Shown: piece by piece, positions 35,870 to 45,902 of the stretch | Numbering within the stretch: the first letter of the stretch is position 1 | Layout: every line of letters begins with the position of its first letter | NCBI GenBank assembly: GCA_963843455.1 | Contig: CAWJKE010000008.1 | Coordinates: 310,001-374,000, forward strand | Source: CAIQPS01 sp963843455 | GTDB taxonomy: Bacteria; Actinomycetota; Thermoleophilia; RBG-16-64-13 | Reading direction: 5' to 3' | Length of the DNA: 64,000 bases | Made by a program: the position numbers and the translations under genes | Notes under the pieces: generated by a model | Databases searched by the model: none | What the model was told of the DNA's origin: nothing | The model's input: the letters and a program-made list of their open reading frames with translations, nothing else

Positions 35870-38294
35870 CTACACCAGATCGAGCTCGGTGCGCTTGATC
35901 ACGTCGTCCTGCAGACCCTTGTGGAGCTCGACGAAGTACGCGCTGAAGCCGGCGATGCGGACCACCAGGTCCCTGTGAGCGTCGGGGTGCAGTTGCGCCT
36001 CCCTGAGCATCTCGCTGCTCGCGATGTTGAACTGGAGCTCCATGCCGTCGAGGTCGAAGTAGGTCTTCATGAGGGCGATGAGCTTGTCCTTGCCCCCGCC
36101 CTCGAGCGCCTTGGGATGGAACTTCATGTTGAGCAGCGTTCCGTTGCCGCTGTGCCGGTGATCGATCCTCAGAGCAGATTTCAAGGTGGCGGCCGGGCCG
36201 CTCGTGTCCATGCACTGGATGGGGGAGATGCCGTCGGAAAGGGGCTCGCCGGTCCTGCGGCCGTCCGGGGTCGCCCAGGTGATCTTGCCCCAGGCGACGT
36301 GAGTGGCCACAGGGTAGAGTCCCGCGGACCAGTGATTGCCGCGAGGACCGATGCACGAGCGCACCTTGTCGGTGATGACCTTCGAGAGCCACTCGGCTAT
36401 CTCATCGGGATAGTCGAGGTCGTTCCCGTAGTGCGGGATCTCTTTCATGATCCGCTGGCGCAGCTGCTCGTGCCCTTCCCAGTTCGCCATGAGGGCGTCG
36501 TAGAACTCGCGGGCGGTGCAGAGCTTCTTGTCGAAGACCATGTACTTGATGGCCACGAGACTGTCGGTCGCGGTGCCGATGCCGACGCCCGCGAACCCGG
36601 TGCCGTTGTACTTGGCGCCGCCGTACATGACGTCCTTGCCGCTCTCCATGCAGCCGTCCATGGTCGCCGAGACTATGGGAAGGGGCATGTGCTGGCGCGC
36701 GACGTATTCGCGGACGCTGGTGAAGGCGACCTGCCAATCGATGAAGTGCTCGATCTGCCGCTTGGTGGCGTCGAGCACCTCGTCGAAGCTCTTCATGTCG
36801 TAGAGGTAGCCGGTCGGAAGGCCGGTCTGGTGCTGAGGCTCGCCGTCGAGGCGAGGCATGGGGTTCACGCCGTCGTTGATGGCCAGGAGAACGGCGCCGG
36901 GGATCCTCCAGAACGTCTCCTGACCGGGGCCGCCGTTCGCGGGCCAGTCGTCCCCGCAGCCTCCCGGTTCCACACAGCCGATGAGGCAGTAGTTGCGGGC
37001 CGATTCGAGGGAGAGCCCGCGGTCCAGCAGCGCGGGGATGATCACCTTGTCGCTCTCGAAGGTCGGCACGCCCCCGCAGGCTTTGGTGGTCTCGACGGCG
37101 ACGTCCCACAGCTTGTCGGGCGTGCCCTCGTGGATCCGCAGAGACATGGGGGGATCGTGGAGCATCAGACGGCGCGCGCACTCGAGGAGCATGTAGGTGA
37201 CCTCGTTGGTGGCGTCGGTGCCGTCCTTCTTGATGCCGCCGACGGTGATGAGCTGACCGGAGGTGTAGCCCCCGGCGGCCTCGGTGGCGAAAGCGGGCCA
37301 GATCTTGTTCATCTCGGCGACCTTGAGGCAGAAGAGGTCGAGGATCTCCTGCGCGCGCTCGCGGGTGATCCTGCCGGCGGCGAGATCGGACTCGTAGAAG
37401 CTGCTGAGGTACTGGTCGACGCGACCGAAGGTGAGGCCGTGCAGGTTGCCGTCGAGGGAGAGGACGATCTGGTAGAGGTACAGGCACTGGACGGCCTCGT
37501 GCGAAGGTGCGCGCCGGGTTCTCCATTATCCAGTCGAGCCCCTCCGCCATCTGCGAGCAGCTCGGCTCGGCGGGCTTCGTCGGTGCACTCGGCCGCCTGG
37601 CGGCGGCATTCGGCGGCGTAGCGCTTCGACAAGCGTGATGGCGGCGTCGCAGACGATGGTCACGGCGTAGTAGAACTGCTCGCGCTCGGCGTCGTCGCCG
37701 TAGAGCCTGCCCTTCATGCCCGTCGATCTTCTCTTGCGCCTCTTGCTTGATGGCTGAGAAGCCCTTGCGGATGGCCTTGTCGTAGTTGGCGCAGAAGTGG
37801 CCGACGGGCCCGGCGCCGGTGCCCTTGTCGCCGAAAGTGACGATGCCGTTGCCGACGATGTCGTGGAACTCGGGGGGCAGGGCGGCGTCGGTCAGACGGC
37901 TCAGGTCGTTCTTCGACCAGAAGTCCTCGAACTGCATGACATAGTCCATGTCTTCTTGATCCATGTCATACGGGTCGAGGGTGCGCTCCAGGAAATGGCC
38001 GCTCCTGATCTCGTCGAAGAGCCAGCCGATCGCGTATTCGGGGAAGAGCGCCGAGCCGTGATAGGTGGAGGTCAGCTCGCCGACTATGAACTCGTCCTCG
38101 TGCACGACGACCGGCATGTTCTCGCAGAGGTGGAGAAGGTTCTTCGCCCTCTTCAGCATGGGCGGAAGGGTCGGGTGGTCCTGATAGAACTCGGTGACGA
38201 GCTTGAAACGCTCTATGCAGACCTTAGGCTTGGTGTCGCGGTACCTCTTGCGGATGCGCGCCACTCGCGGTGTGACAGGAGAGAACTCATACAT
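35870..38294 (-). CDS. Glycyl radical enzyme 1 (eliminase/dehydratase type), four frameshifts
   Basis: An enzyme of about 806 residues in the pyruvate formate-lyase-like superfamily. The N-terminus MYEFSPVTPRVARIRKRYRD leads into the PFL-like domain. The active-site cysteine is in CLIGCVEPGGCGDDW with the Cys-Val-Glu pattern of dehydratases and lyases, not the Cys-Cys of true PFL. The glycyl radical site near the C-terminus is VVRIAGFSAYFVELHKG. Four single extra bases at about 37718, 37630, 37555 and 37502 split the frame; removing them gives a continuous family-like sequence (for example ELLQMAEGLDWIMENPARTF). It uses a substrate radical to cleave a C-C, C-O, C-N or C-S bond; which one is unknown. 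It lies 28 bases after the activase gene. Confidence 0.88.
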
Positions 38295-38322
38295 CGAGCA
38301 TCATCCTTCTGAACCGCGCTAC

Positions 38323-39293
38323 TCAGCAACCGTCTAGTGCACCTGTACGGTCAACCCGTATGTCCTCCAGGATCGCTTTAAGCTCGTCGATCTTCTCGTC
38401 GGACGGAGCGGCCGCTTCGAGGACCGGGCCATCGCGTCTTGATCCGGTCCCACTTCGAAACGCCCATCGCATGATACGGAAGCAACTGCACGATGGTCAC
38501 CGCCTCGCCGAGCTCCTCGCAAGAACTCGCCGACCGCCCGCAAGTTCTCCTCGGAGTCGTTGAACCGGGGGATCACGGGGATCCTTACCTGTATCTTGCC
38601 GCCCGCGGCCGCGATCTTGCGGGCGTTGTCGAGGATCGGCTCGTTGGGGACCCCCACGACGGCCTTGTGGGCGCGGACCGTCCATGCTCTTCAGATCGAG
38701 CAGGAAGAGGTCGATGTAGGGGAGCGCCTTCTCGACGACCTGCCCAGGGCGCGAAGCCGGTGGTGTCGAGCGCGGTGTGCTATTCCCTGCTCCTTGAACG
38801 CCTTCAGGAGGGCCAGCGTGAATTCCGGTTGGGAGAGGGGTTCTCCGCCCGAGATGGTGACGCCGCCGCCGGACTTCTCGAAGAACGGCCGGTCGCGCAG
38901 GACCCGGTCGACCACTTCGGAGACGGTGTAGCGTTTGCCCCACATGGAGAGCGCGCCGGCAGGACAGTGCCTCGGCGCAGAGGCCGCAGTCGTCGCACTT
39001 GTCCCAGTCGACCTCGATGAGTCGGAGGTCGTCGCCGTCGGCGGTCGCCTCGAGGCGCCCGCGGATCGCGTCGTGCGGGACAGACACGCGAGGCACAAGC
39101 CGCAGACCTCCGTACCGATGCACTTACGGCATTGCCACGACAGCTGGATGTCGAAGCGCGGGATTCAGGACTGTGGCACCACGGGCAGTGCAGGGGACAG
39201 CCCTTCAGGAAGACGGTGGTCCTGATGCCCGGACCGTCTTGCACGGAGAAGCCCTGGATATCGTAGATCGTCCCTGACAGGGTCAGAGGACAT
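38323..39293 (-). CDS. Glycyl-radical-enzyme activating protein (radical SAM), many frameshifts
   Basis: A radical SAM activase of about 319 residues that puts the glycyl radical on its partner enzymes. Repaired, it starts MSSDLSGTIYDIQGFSVQDG at ATG 39293, inside the end of the upstream gene. The SAM-cluster motif is KGCPLHCPWCHSPES (CxxxCxxC). A ferredoxin-like insert follows with CRKCIGTEVCGLCLAC and CDDCGLCAEACPAGAL, typical of activases for dehydratase-type enzymes. GGGVTISGGEPLSQPEFTLA and DLFLLDLKSMDG mark the barrel; VQLLPYHAMGVSKWD marks the end. Eleven extra bases, spread from about 38430 to 39285, must be removed, which gives exactly 320 codons. Between two glycyl radical genes, it probably serves both. 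Confidence 0.85.
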
Positions 39294-41742
39294 TCTCGGT
39301 CCTGTTGATGATGTCGTTCTGCATCCTGGGGCTGAGCTCCACGAAGTAGGCCGAGAAGCCGGCGATGCGGACCACCAGGTCACGGTAGGCGGCCGGGTCC
39401 TTCTGTGCGGCCCTCATGTCGTCGGAGCTGACGACGTTGTACTGGACCTCCATGCCGCCCCCGTCGAAGTAGGCCTTGGTCACATCCCTCAGCTTGGCGG
39501 CGCCCTCCTCGCTTCTCAGGGCGGTCGGGTGGATCCTCAGGTTGAGCGCGATGCCGTCCAGATAATGGCTGTGGTCGAAACAGAGCTCGGAGTTGAACAC
39601 GCCGGTGGGACCGTGTCGATCCCTGCCCTGCGCCGGAGAGGCGGCGTCGGCCAGAGGCTCGCCGGTGCGCCGTCCGTCGGGGGTGGCCCAGGTGTGAGCA
39701 CCTTGCGCCACGTGGTCGGCCGCTCCGTAGAGGCCCGCCTTGTAGATCGTGCTCTGTCGCTGTACATCTCGCGGCAGGCGTCGTAGTAGACGTCGCAGAT
39801 CCACTTCATCTGCTCGTCCGCGTACGGGTCGTTGTTGCCGAAGTGGGGGACCTCGCTCAGGATCCTCTGGCGAAGCGGCTCGTAGCCCTCCCAGTCGGCC
39901 ATGTAGGCGTCGTAGAGCTCGCGGGCGGTGCAGAGCTTCTTGTCGAAGACCATGTACCTGATGGTGGTGAGGGAGTCGGCGACCGTGGCGAGACCGGTGG
40001 CCGTGCCGCCGAAGGAGTTGTACTTCGCGCCACCGCAGACGCAGTCCTTGCCGGACTCCATGCAGCCCTCCATGGAGATGGAGAGCGCGGCGTGAGGGCT
40101 CACGATCATCGCGATGCGCTCGGAGTGGTTGTTCATGGTGACCAACCACCTGAGGAAGTACTCCACCTGGGCCTTCACCGCCGCTCTTGACCTCGTCGAA
40201 CGACTCCATGTCGTAGAGGTAGCCGGTCTTGAGGGCCCCGCTCCTGCCGTTCATGGGGTTGGTGCCGTTGTTGAGGGCCAGGTCGAGGATGACGCCGTAG
40301 TGGATGGTGGCCTTGCACATGGTGCCGTTGGGCGCCGGGTAGTCGTTACCGGAACCGACGATCTCCTGGCAGCCGATGAGGCTGTAGTCCCGGGCGTCCT
40401 TGAGCTCGAAGCCGCTCTCCACCAGGGCCGGGACGATGACCTCGTCGTTCTGGAACAGGGGAAGACCGCCGACGAGCTTGGTCATCTCGATGGCGCGCTC
40501 CCACAGTTCGTCGGGGGTGTTCTTGTGGATGCGGATGGAGATGGTCGGGTCGTGCAGCAGGAGCCTGCCCATCGACTCGAGGATCATGTAGGTCACGGGG
40601 TTGGTGGCGTCCTCGCCGGTGTCGGGGTCGACCCCGCCGATGGTGGTGTGCTGGTAGGTGTTGCCGACGCCGACGATCTCGTTCAGGAAGGGCGGCGCGG
40701 CGCGGTAGAAGCAGTTGGCCTTGAGGAGGAAGGCGTCGACGATCTCCTGCGCCTCGTCCATGGTGAGGCGCCCGGCCTCGAGGTCGGCCTCGAGGAACGG
40801 CCAGGTGTACTGGTCGAAACGGCCGAAGGCGAGAGCCGGGTACCTGGCAGTCCATGTAGAGGAGGAGTTGGTACATGATGGTGGCCTGGACCGCCTCCCA
40901 GAACGTGCGGGCCGGCTTCTCGGAGATCCACATCGAGGCCGTCGCCCATCTGCTCGAGCTCGGCCTTGCGCGCGGCGTCCGTGCACCCCTCGGCCTTGCG
41001 TGGCAGGCCTGGGCGTAGCGTCCGATCATGACGGTGGCGGCATCGCAGGCGAGGACGGCGGACTTGTAGAACATGTACTTCTCTACGTCGCCCCCCATCA
41101 GGTTCCCCTGGTGGGCGTCCACCCAGTCCTGCGCCTGTTCGCGGATGGCCGCGTAGCCCACGTTGATGATCTTGGGGTATCCCGCGGTGAGGTGCCCGCT
41201 GGGAAGGTCGCCGATGGGCTTGCCGGGGAAGTAGCTGGAGGCCCCGATGGCGCACCACTCCTCGTATCCGTCGGGATACCAGGAGTCCATGTGGTCGGAG
41301 ACGGTCTTGCCCTTCCAGAAATCGCGGACGGAGAAGAGTTTGTCCTTCTCCTCCTCGGTGATGGACAGTCTCGTTCCCATGTCCTCGCGGTGGTAGACGC
41401 CGTCGTCATCGGGCATCCAGAGTCCGCCGCCGTCGAACTCCTCGTAGAACCATTCAAATCCCTCTTCCGGCCACACCGCGGAGCCCAAGAAAGGTGGTCG
41501 CCGAAGTTGCCGACGATGAGCTCGAAGTCCTCTACGCGGCAGGTCATCTTGGAGCAGACGTCGTACGTGGCCATGGGCCTCTTGATGCTGGGGGGCACCA
41601 TGAGGTGCTTCCTGTACGACTCGGTGATGTTGAGCGCTCGCTCGGCATCGATGGCGATGACCCTGTCCCGGACGAGCTCCCTCATCTGGGCTATCCGGTC
41701 GGTCACGGGTGCGGGCCTGCGCGTGGTGTATCCCTCAGCCAT
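39283..41742 (-). CDS. Glycyl radical enzyme 2, Cys-Gln-Glu active site, several frameshifts
   Basis: An enzyme of about 816 residues, second of the pair and first in the operon. It starts MAEGYTTRRPAPVTDRIAQM at 41742. The active site reads YSLIGCQEIVGSGNDYP: the cysteine and the glutamate two residues on are kept, but the middle residue is Gln rather than the common Val. The glycyl radical site is VVRIAGFSAYFVELSPRM near the C-terminus, with NRTENVL as the end. Frame breaks occur near 41500 (two), 41003, 40935, 40850, 40190 and 39758; removing nine bases gives exactly 817 codons. It is only distantly similar to enzyme 1, so the two probably have different substrates. Transcription is divergent from the quinone reductase gene. 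Confidence 0.86.
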
Positions 41743-41786
41743 CCGAATATAGTACCCTGCATTCTCGCCGGTGAGCGACTACCATA

Positions 41787-41818
41787 GGCGGAGCAGTCAG
41801 TGGGCGGAGCAGTTACTA
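41787..41818. promoter_or_regulatory. Tandem GGCGGAGCAGT repeat in a divergent promoter region
   Basis: GGCGGAGCAGT occurs at 41787-41797 and again at 41803-41813, a 16-base period, in the 119-base gap between the glycyl radical operon and the quinone reductase gene. Two direct sites in phase suggest an activator or repressor binding region. No -35/-10 pair could be assigned. Confidence 0.4.
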
Positions 41819-41861
41819 ACGAGAGGGGCGGACGCGCCCTTCAGAAAGTGAGCCGACACAG

Positions 41862-42716
41862 ATGAAGATGGGAGTGACCGGAGCCAGCGGGCAGTTGGGC
41901 CGTCTGGTGGTGCAGCAATTACTCGATAGGTGCCAGGCGACGGATGTGGTGGCCATCGTTCGCGACCCCAGCAAAGCGGAGGACCTCGCCGGCGCGGGTG
42001 TCGAGCTCAGGGTGGCGGATTACGATGATCGTCCGTCTCTGGACGCGGCCGTCGCGGGGTTGGACAAGCTGCTGCTCATCTCGTCGAACGAGCTGGGCCG
42101 GCGTTTTGCTCAGCACAGGAACGTCATCGATGCCGCGAAAGCCGCGGGAGTCAAGCACGTCATCTACACAAGCGCGCCCAAGGCGACCACTTCCTCGCTG
42201 ATCCTCGCGCCCGAGCACAAGGCTACCGAAGAGTATTTGGCGTCTTCGGGCCTCTCGTACACCGTCCTTCGCAACAACTGGTACACCGAGAATTACGGGC
42301 AATCCATCCAGACCGCCCGGGCGACCGGCACCCTGGTGGCCGCGGCCGGCGAGGGCCGCGTGGCGAGCGCTTCCCGCGCCGACTACGCCGAGGCAGCGGC
42401 CGTCGTGCTGGTCGGCGAGGGTCACGAGGGCAAGGTCTACGAGCTCAGCGGCGACCGCGCCTGGGACTACAACGAACTCGCGGCCACCATTGCGGAGGTC
42501 ACGGGCACGCCGTGCTCCTACAAAGCCGTGGAGCCCGCGGAGATCGCGGCGGCCATGACGGCGGCCGGGCTGGACGAGAACATCGCCGGCTTCGTGGCCG
42601 CGCTCGATGGCAACATCGCCGAGGGCGCGCTTGCAGACGCCACCGACGATCTCGCGACGCTGACGGGAAGGCCCACCACTCCGCTCAAGGAGACTGTGCA
42701 GAAGCTGGTCGACTGA
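41862..42716 (+). CDS. qorB: QorB-type NAD(P)H:quinone oxidoreductase (atypical SDR, NmrA-like)
   Basis: A 284-residue atypical SDR closely resembling QorB (QOR2, formerly YtfG). It opens with the cofactor loop MKMGVTGASGQLGRLVVQQL and VVAIVRDPSKAEDLAGAGVE. It continues LLLISSNELGRRFAQHRNVI, AAKAAGVKHVIYTSAPKATT, LSYTVLRNNWYTENY, ASASRADYAEAAAVVLVGEG and HEGKVYELSGDRAWDYNELA, matching the enterobacterial protein segment by segment. It reduces quinones with NADPH. Divergent from the glycyl radical operon and followed by a TetR regulator, it may be a stress gene under that regulator (inference). Confidence 0.9.
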   Translation: MKMGVTGASGQLGRLVVQQLLDRCQATDVVAIVRDPSKAEDLAGAGVELRVADYDDRPSLDAAVAGLDKLLLISSNELGRRFAQHRNVIDAAKAAGVKHVIYTSAPKATTSSLILAPEHKATEEYLASSGLSYTVLRNNWYTENYGQSIQTARATGTLVAAAGEGRVASASRADYAEAAAVVLVGEGHEGKVYELSGDRAWDYNELAATIAEVTGTPCSYKAVEPAEIAAAMTAAGLDENIAGFVAALDGNIAEGALADATDDLATLTGRPTTPLKETVQKLVD

Positions 42717-42800
42717 CGTTTTCGGGCGGGCGGGGCTCCAGCGCCGGCCGCAGTGTTGCGAAAGTGAATACGATTCTGTAGATTGCCAGACATCTACTCG

Positions 42801-43449
42801 ATGGTTTCGTCCCCGAGGTGACCTGCTGGCAGAATCTGCAGAGAAACGCACGCGCAAGACCAAAGCCGTTCGGCGACGCGAGATCGCCGAAGCAGCTCTG
42901 GTGGTCATGGCAAGACATGGCTACCATGGCGCTTCGGTAGCGCGGATCGCCCGGGCCGTGGGCATTTCCAACAGCGCGCTCTACCAGCATTTCCACAACC
43001 GTGAGGAGGTGCTGGTGGCCGCCACCGAGCTTCTGGGCGAGCAGGCGCACGAGTGGATCGTAACCCCCTCGGGGGCGACGGCCATGGAGCGACTGGACAA
43101 GATCGCCGAGAGCCATCTCCAGTGGTCCGCCGGCGCGCTTGAATCCTTCGTCCGCCCGGTGTTCGCCTTCGTGGGAGTCACAGAGAAAGCGCGCCTGGAG
43201 CCGAGCACGCCTCGCGGCTTGCTGCAGTCCTACGAACTGCTTCTCCCCATAGTGCAAGAGGGGCAGCGCGAAGGCAGTATCCGCGACGACGTCGACCCGG
43301 GGGACCTCGCCTGGGCGGTCTTGATGTTCGCCTGGGCAGAGGACATGGCGCTTCTTGCGCGAGTCGACGAGGTGACCAGCGCCGGTGCCTCCCGGCGGAA
43401 CTTCCGGCGACTACTGGCGGCCTACGCCCCGCCGGAAACCAAGGGCTAG
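42801..43449 (+). CDS. TetR-family transcriptional regulator, probable frameshift near the start
   Basis: A one-component repressor of about 215 residues. The N-terminal helix-turn-helix is clear: KAVRRREIAEAALVVMARHG, then YHGASVARIARAVGISNSAL and YQHFHNREEVLVAATELLGE. The C-terminal ligand domain is divergent, as usual. No ordinary start codon exists in the frame that carries the N-terminal helix. If one G at about 42817 is removed, the ATG at 42801 reads MVSSPSDLLAESAEKRTRKT into that helix. A CTG start at 42826 is the alternative. It follows qorB by about 85 bases, and likely targets are qorB and the glycyl radical operon (inference). Confidence 0.88.
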
Positions 43450-43472
43450 GCCCATGCGTCTTCGTGATGGGC
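43450..43472 (+). terminator. Hairpin at the end of the TetR gene
   Basis: GCCCAT and ATGGGC arms, with GCG/CGT partly extending the stem, immediately after the TetR stop. There is no T-tract, so it is a weak terminator candidate. Confidence 0.4.
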
Positions 43473-43645
43473 GCGGCGGACACGCAAGGGCAAACGGGCG
43501 ACGCTCTACTTTTGGTTTATTTAGCAGCCCTTTGCCTGCATTCGGACATGAGCGTGGGGGCTCTTGACTCTGACCGGCGCCGCGTGGTAAAGGTAGACGG
43601 TCTAACTGAACTTGATTCAGGAAGCCGGGCATTCCAAGGGGGGAA

Positions 43646-44890
43646 ATGACCGCACTTGCAGCGACTTTGTTCCGGGAACGTCGAAGGCGGTTCGACGAGG
43701 CCATCCGCCTCGAGGTCCCCGACAGAGTCCCGGTCGAGATTCACTTCGGTTATTTTCCCGCCAAGTACTGTGGGGTCCGTTACGACGCGGCCTACTACGA
43801 TTACGACACCTGGCTTTCGGCCTGCAAGCAGACGCTCCTCGACTTCGACGCCGATGTCAGCAGCGTGCAGCCCTTCTTTCCGGGGAGCGTCTTGGATCTG
43901 GTCGATCCCCAAGTCATCACCTGGCCGGGGCGGGGCGGCGCGCAGATCCAGTCGCACCAGTACATCGACGGAGAGTACATGCGCGAGACTGAGTACGCGC
44001 ACCTCATCTCCAACCCCACCGACTTCATGGTCACGCGGTACATGCCAAGAATGTCGGGGGCCATGAAGGGTTTTGACTCGGTCAGTCTCACGCCTGCACC
44101 CGACGCGGGCTACCGTAGCGTTATCAGCCTCGCGGAGATCCTTTCCTCGCCGGATGTGGCTGCGTCCATCGAAGTGCTCCAGGAGATCGGGCGCGAGATG
44201 CAGACGTGGCGTCCCAAGATCGAGTCCTTCTTAGGGGAGATCGAGGTTGAAGGCTTTCCGCCGCTCAACGACGGGTTCGCCCTGGCTCCGTATGACGTCA
44301 TCGCAGACCACCTCCGAGGCATGCGGGGCACGATGACGGATCTGTACAAGCATCCCGACGAGCTGCAGGAGGCCTGCGACGCGGTGATGAGGCGGATGCT
44401 CGCGAGTATCGGCATGGGGCGGGACGGCGCGCTCAACTTCGTCCTACTCCCCTTGCACTTCGGGTCCGAGGGCTTCTGCTCGCTCAAGCAGTTCGAGACC
44501 TTCTATTGGCCGACGCTGAGGGGGCTCATAGTCGGGCTGATCGAACAGGGTTTCACGCCGATAGTGATGACCGAAGGCGACTATACTTCGCGCCTGGAGT
44601 ATCTACTCGAGATCCCCAAGGGGAAGGCGTTCCTGCACTTCGACACCACCGACATGTTCCGGGCCAAAGACGTGCTGGGCGGGCACCTGTGCATCAGTGG
44701 CAACGTACCCGCCACGCTGCTCGCGCTGGGTTCGCCCAGCGAAGTGCGCGAGGTGGCAAAGCAGCTCATCGATTACTGCGGGCGTGACGGTGGTTTTGTC
44801 ATGTCCTCGCGCACCCCGGTGGACGACGCGCGACCGGAGAATCTCAAGGCGCTGATCGACTTCACGAAGGAGTATGGCACGTATGCCTGA
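43646..44890 (+). CDS. Uroporphyrinogen-decarboxylase-family protein (methyltransferase-like)
   Basis: A 414-residue TIM-barrel protein of the URO-D superfamily, in the branch used for methyl transfer in anaerobes rather than haem synthesis. Seen: the N-terminal helix RRRRFDEAIRLEVPDRVPVE, IHFGYFPAKYCGVRYDAAYY, HFGSEGFCSLKQFETFYWPT (the usual substrate-pocket region) and VLGGHLCISGNVPATLLALG near the end, then DGGFVMSSRTPVDDARPENL. Zinc-dependent relatives use a His-x-Cys site; LHFGSEGFC could contribute, but the full motif is not certain. AAGGGGGG precedes the ATG. It lies 52 bases before dppB, so it heads the transporter operon. No corrinoid protein is visible nearby. Confidence 0.85.
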   Translation: MTALAATLFRERRRRFDEAIRLEVPDRVPVEIHFGYFPAKYCGVRYDAAYYDYDTWLSACKQTLLDFDADVSSVQPFFPGSVLDLVDPQVITWPGRGGAQIQSHQYIDGEYMRETEYAHLISNPTDFMVTRYMPRMSGAMKGFDSVSLTPAPDAGYRSVISLAEILSSPDVAASIEVLQEIGREMQTWRPKIESFLGEIEVEGFPPLNDGFALAPYDVIADHLRGMRGTMTDLYKHPDELQEACDAVMRRMLASIGMGRDGALNFVLLPLHFGSEGFCSLKQFETFYWPTLRGLIVGLIEQGFTPIVMTEGDYTSRLEYLLEIPKGKAFLHFDTTDMFRAKDVLGGHLCISGNVPATLLALGSPSEVREVAKQLIDYCGRDGGFVMSSRTPVDDARPENLKALIDFTKEYGTYA

Positions 44891-44942
44891 GTGGTCTGAG
44901 CGAGCCCCCTGGGCTCCGGGCTCCGGGTCTGGGAGCCGGTAG

Positions 44943-45902
44943 ATGGGCACCTACATCATCCGGCGGTTGCTTTGGGGTGCGGTGGTCATCTTTCTGGTGT
45001 CGCTCATAGTGTTCTTCTCGGTCCGGCTGCTGCCGGGGGACCCAGTGCTCATCTTCGTTTCCCAGCAGGCAGGTTCGGGAGGGGTGACCCAGGAGCAACT
45101 GGAGCTGCTGCGGCAGGAGTACGGGCTGGACAAGCCGATCCCGGTCCAGTACCTGAACTGGGTCAAAGGGGTGGTTACCGGGAACCTGGGTGAGTCGATC
45201 AAGTATCGGGCGGATGTGGGCCAGCTGCTTGCTCAGCGCTTCCCGCCCACCCTGTACTTGGGACTCATCGCCATCGTGGTTAGCACCGTTTTCGGGATAT
45301 TCTTCGGGCTTATGGCCGCCATCCGGCGGGGAAAATGGATCGACTCCGTTGTCACCTTCTGCTCCTATATAGGCCTGACCGTGCCGGTCTTCCTCCTGCT
45401 CATAGTTCTGATCTACGTATTCGGACTCAAGCTGGGGTGGCTACCCATCGCCGGCTACGTGTCGCCGTTCGACGACCTTTGGCTTTTCACCAAGATGAGC
45501 GTAATACCCGTGATCTGTCTTGCCGTGGTTCCACTGGCCATGACGGCCCGCCAGATGAGGTCGAGCGTGTTGGAGGTCAACAATATGGACTTCATCCGCA
45601 CGGCGTGGTCCAAGGGTCTGAAGGAGAAGGTCGTCGTCAGTCGGCACGTCCTCAAGAACAGCATGTTGCCGGTGGTCACGATGCTCGGGATCGGCGTGGG
45701 TCTGGTCATCGGCGGATCGGTGATCATCGAGAGCATGTACGCCATTCCCGGGGTCGGAAGCCTCCTGGTGCAGAGCGTCTTCGCCCAGGACTACGTGGTG
45801 ATCCAGGGCACGACGCTGGTCATCGCCACCATCATCGTTATCATCAATCTGATCGTGGATATCTCGTACGGCTGGCTTGATCCGAGGATCCGCTATGAGT
45901 GA
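44943..45902 (+). CDS. dppB: Dipeptide/oligopeptide-type ABC transporter permease DppB
   Basis: A 319-residue inner-membrane permease of the peptide/nickel/opine uptake family. It starts with the usual MGTYIIRRLLWGAVVIFLVS, has the long external loop typical of DppB (QQAGSGGVTQEQLELLRQEY), then five more helices. The EAA-like loop VLEVNNMDFIRTAWSKGLKE contacts the ATPase, and the C-terminus reads NLIVDISYGWLDPRIRYE. GGGAG precedes the ATG. Its stop overlaps the dppC start by eight bases. Forms the pore with DppC. Confidence 0.94.
   Translation: MGTYIIRRLLWGAVVIFLVSLIVFFSVRLLPGDPVLIFVSQQAGSGGVTQEQLELLRQEYGLDKPIPVQYLNWVKGVVTGNLGESIKYRADVGQLLAQRFPPTLYLGLIAIVVSTVFGIFFGLMAAIRRGKWIDSVVTFCSYIGLTVPVFLLLIVLIYVFGLKLGWLPIAGYVSPFDDLWLFTKMSVIPVICLAVVPLAMTARQMRSSVLEVNNMDFIRTAWSKGLKEKVVVSRHVLKNSMLPVVTMLGIGVGLVIGGSVIIESMYAIPGVGSLLVQSVFAQDYVVIQGTTLVIATIIVIINLIVDISYGWLDPRIRYE

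Noticed and set aside
35705..37621. 638-codon plus-strand frame opposite glycyl radical enzyme 1
   Set aside because: The minus strand carries the GCVE and glycyl radical motifs. The plus frame is a Val/Asp/Gly-rich shadow.
40115..40878. Plus-strand frame of 254 codons opposite glycyl radical enzyme 2
   Set aside because: It is antisense to conserved active-site sequence and has no binding site or motif.
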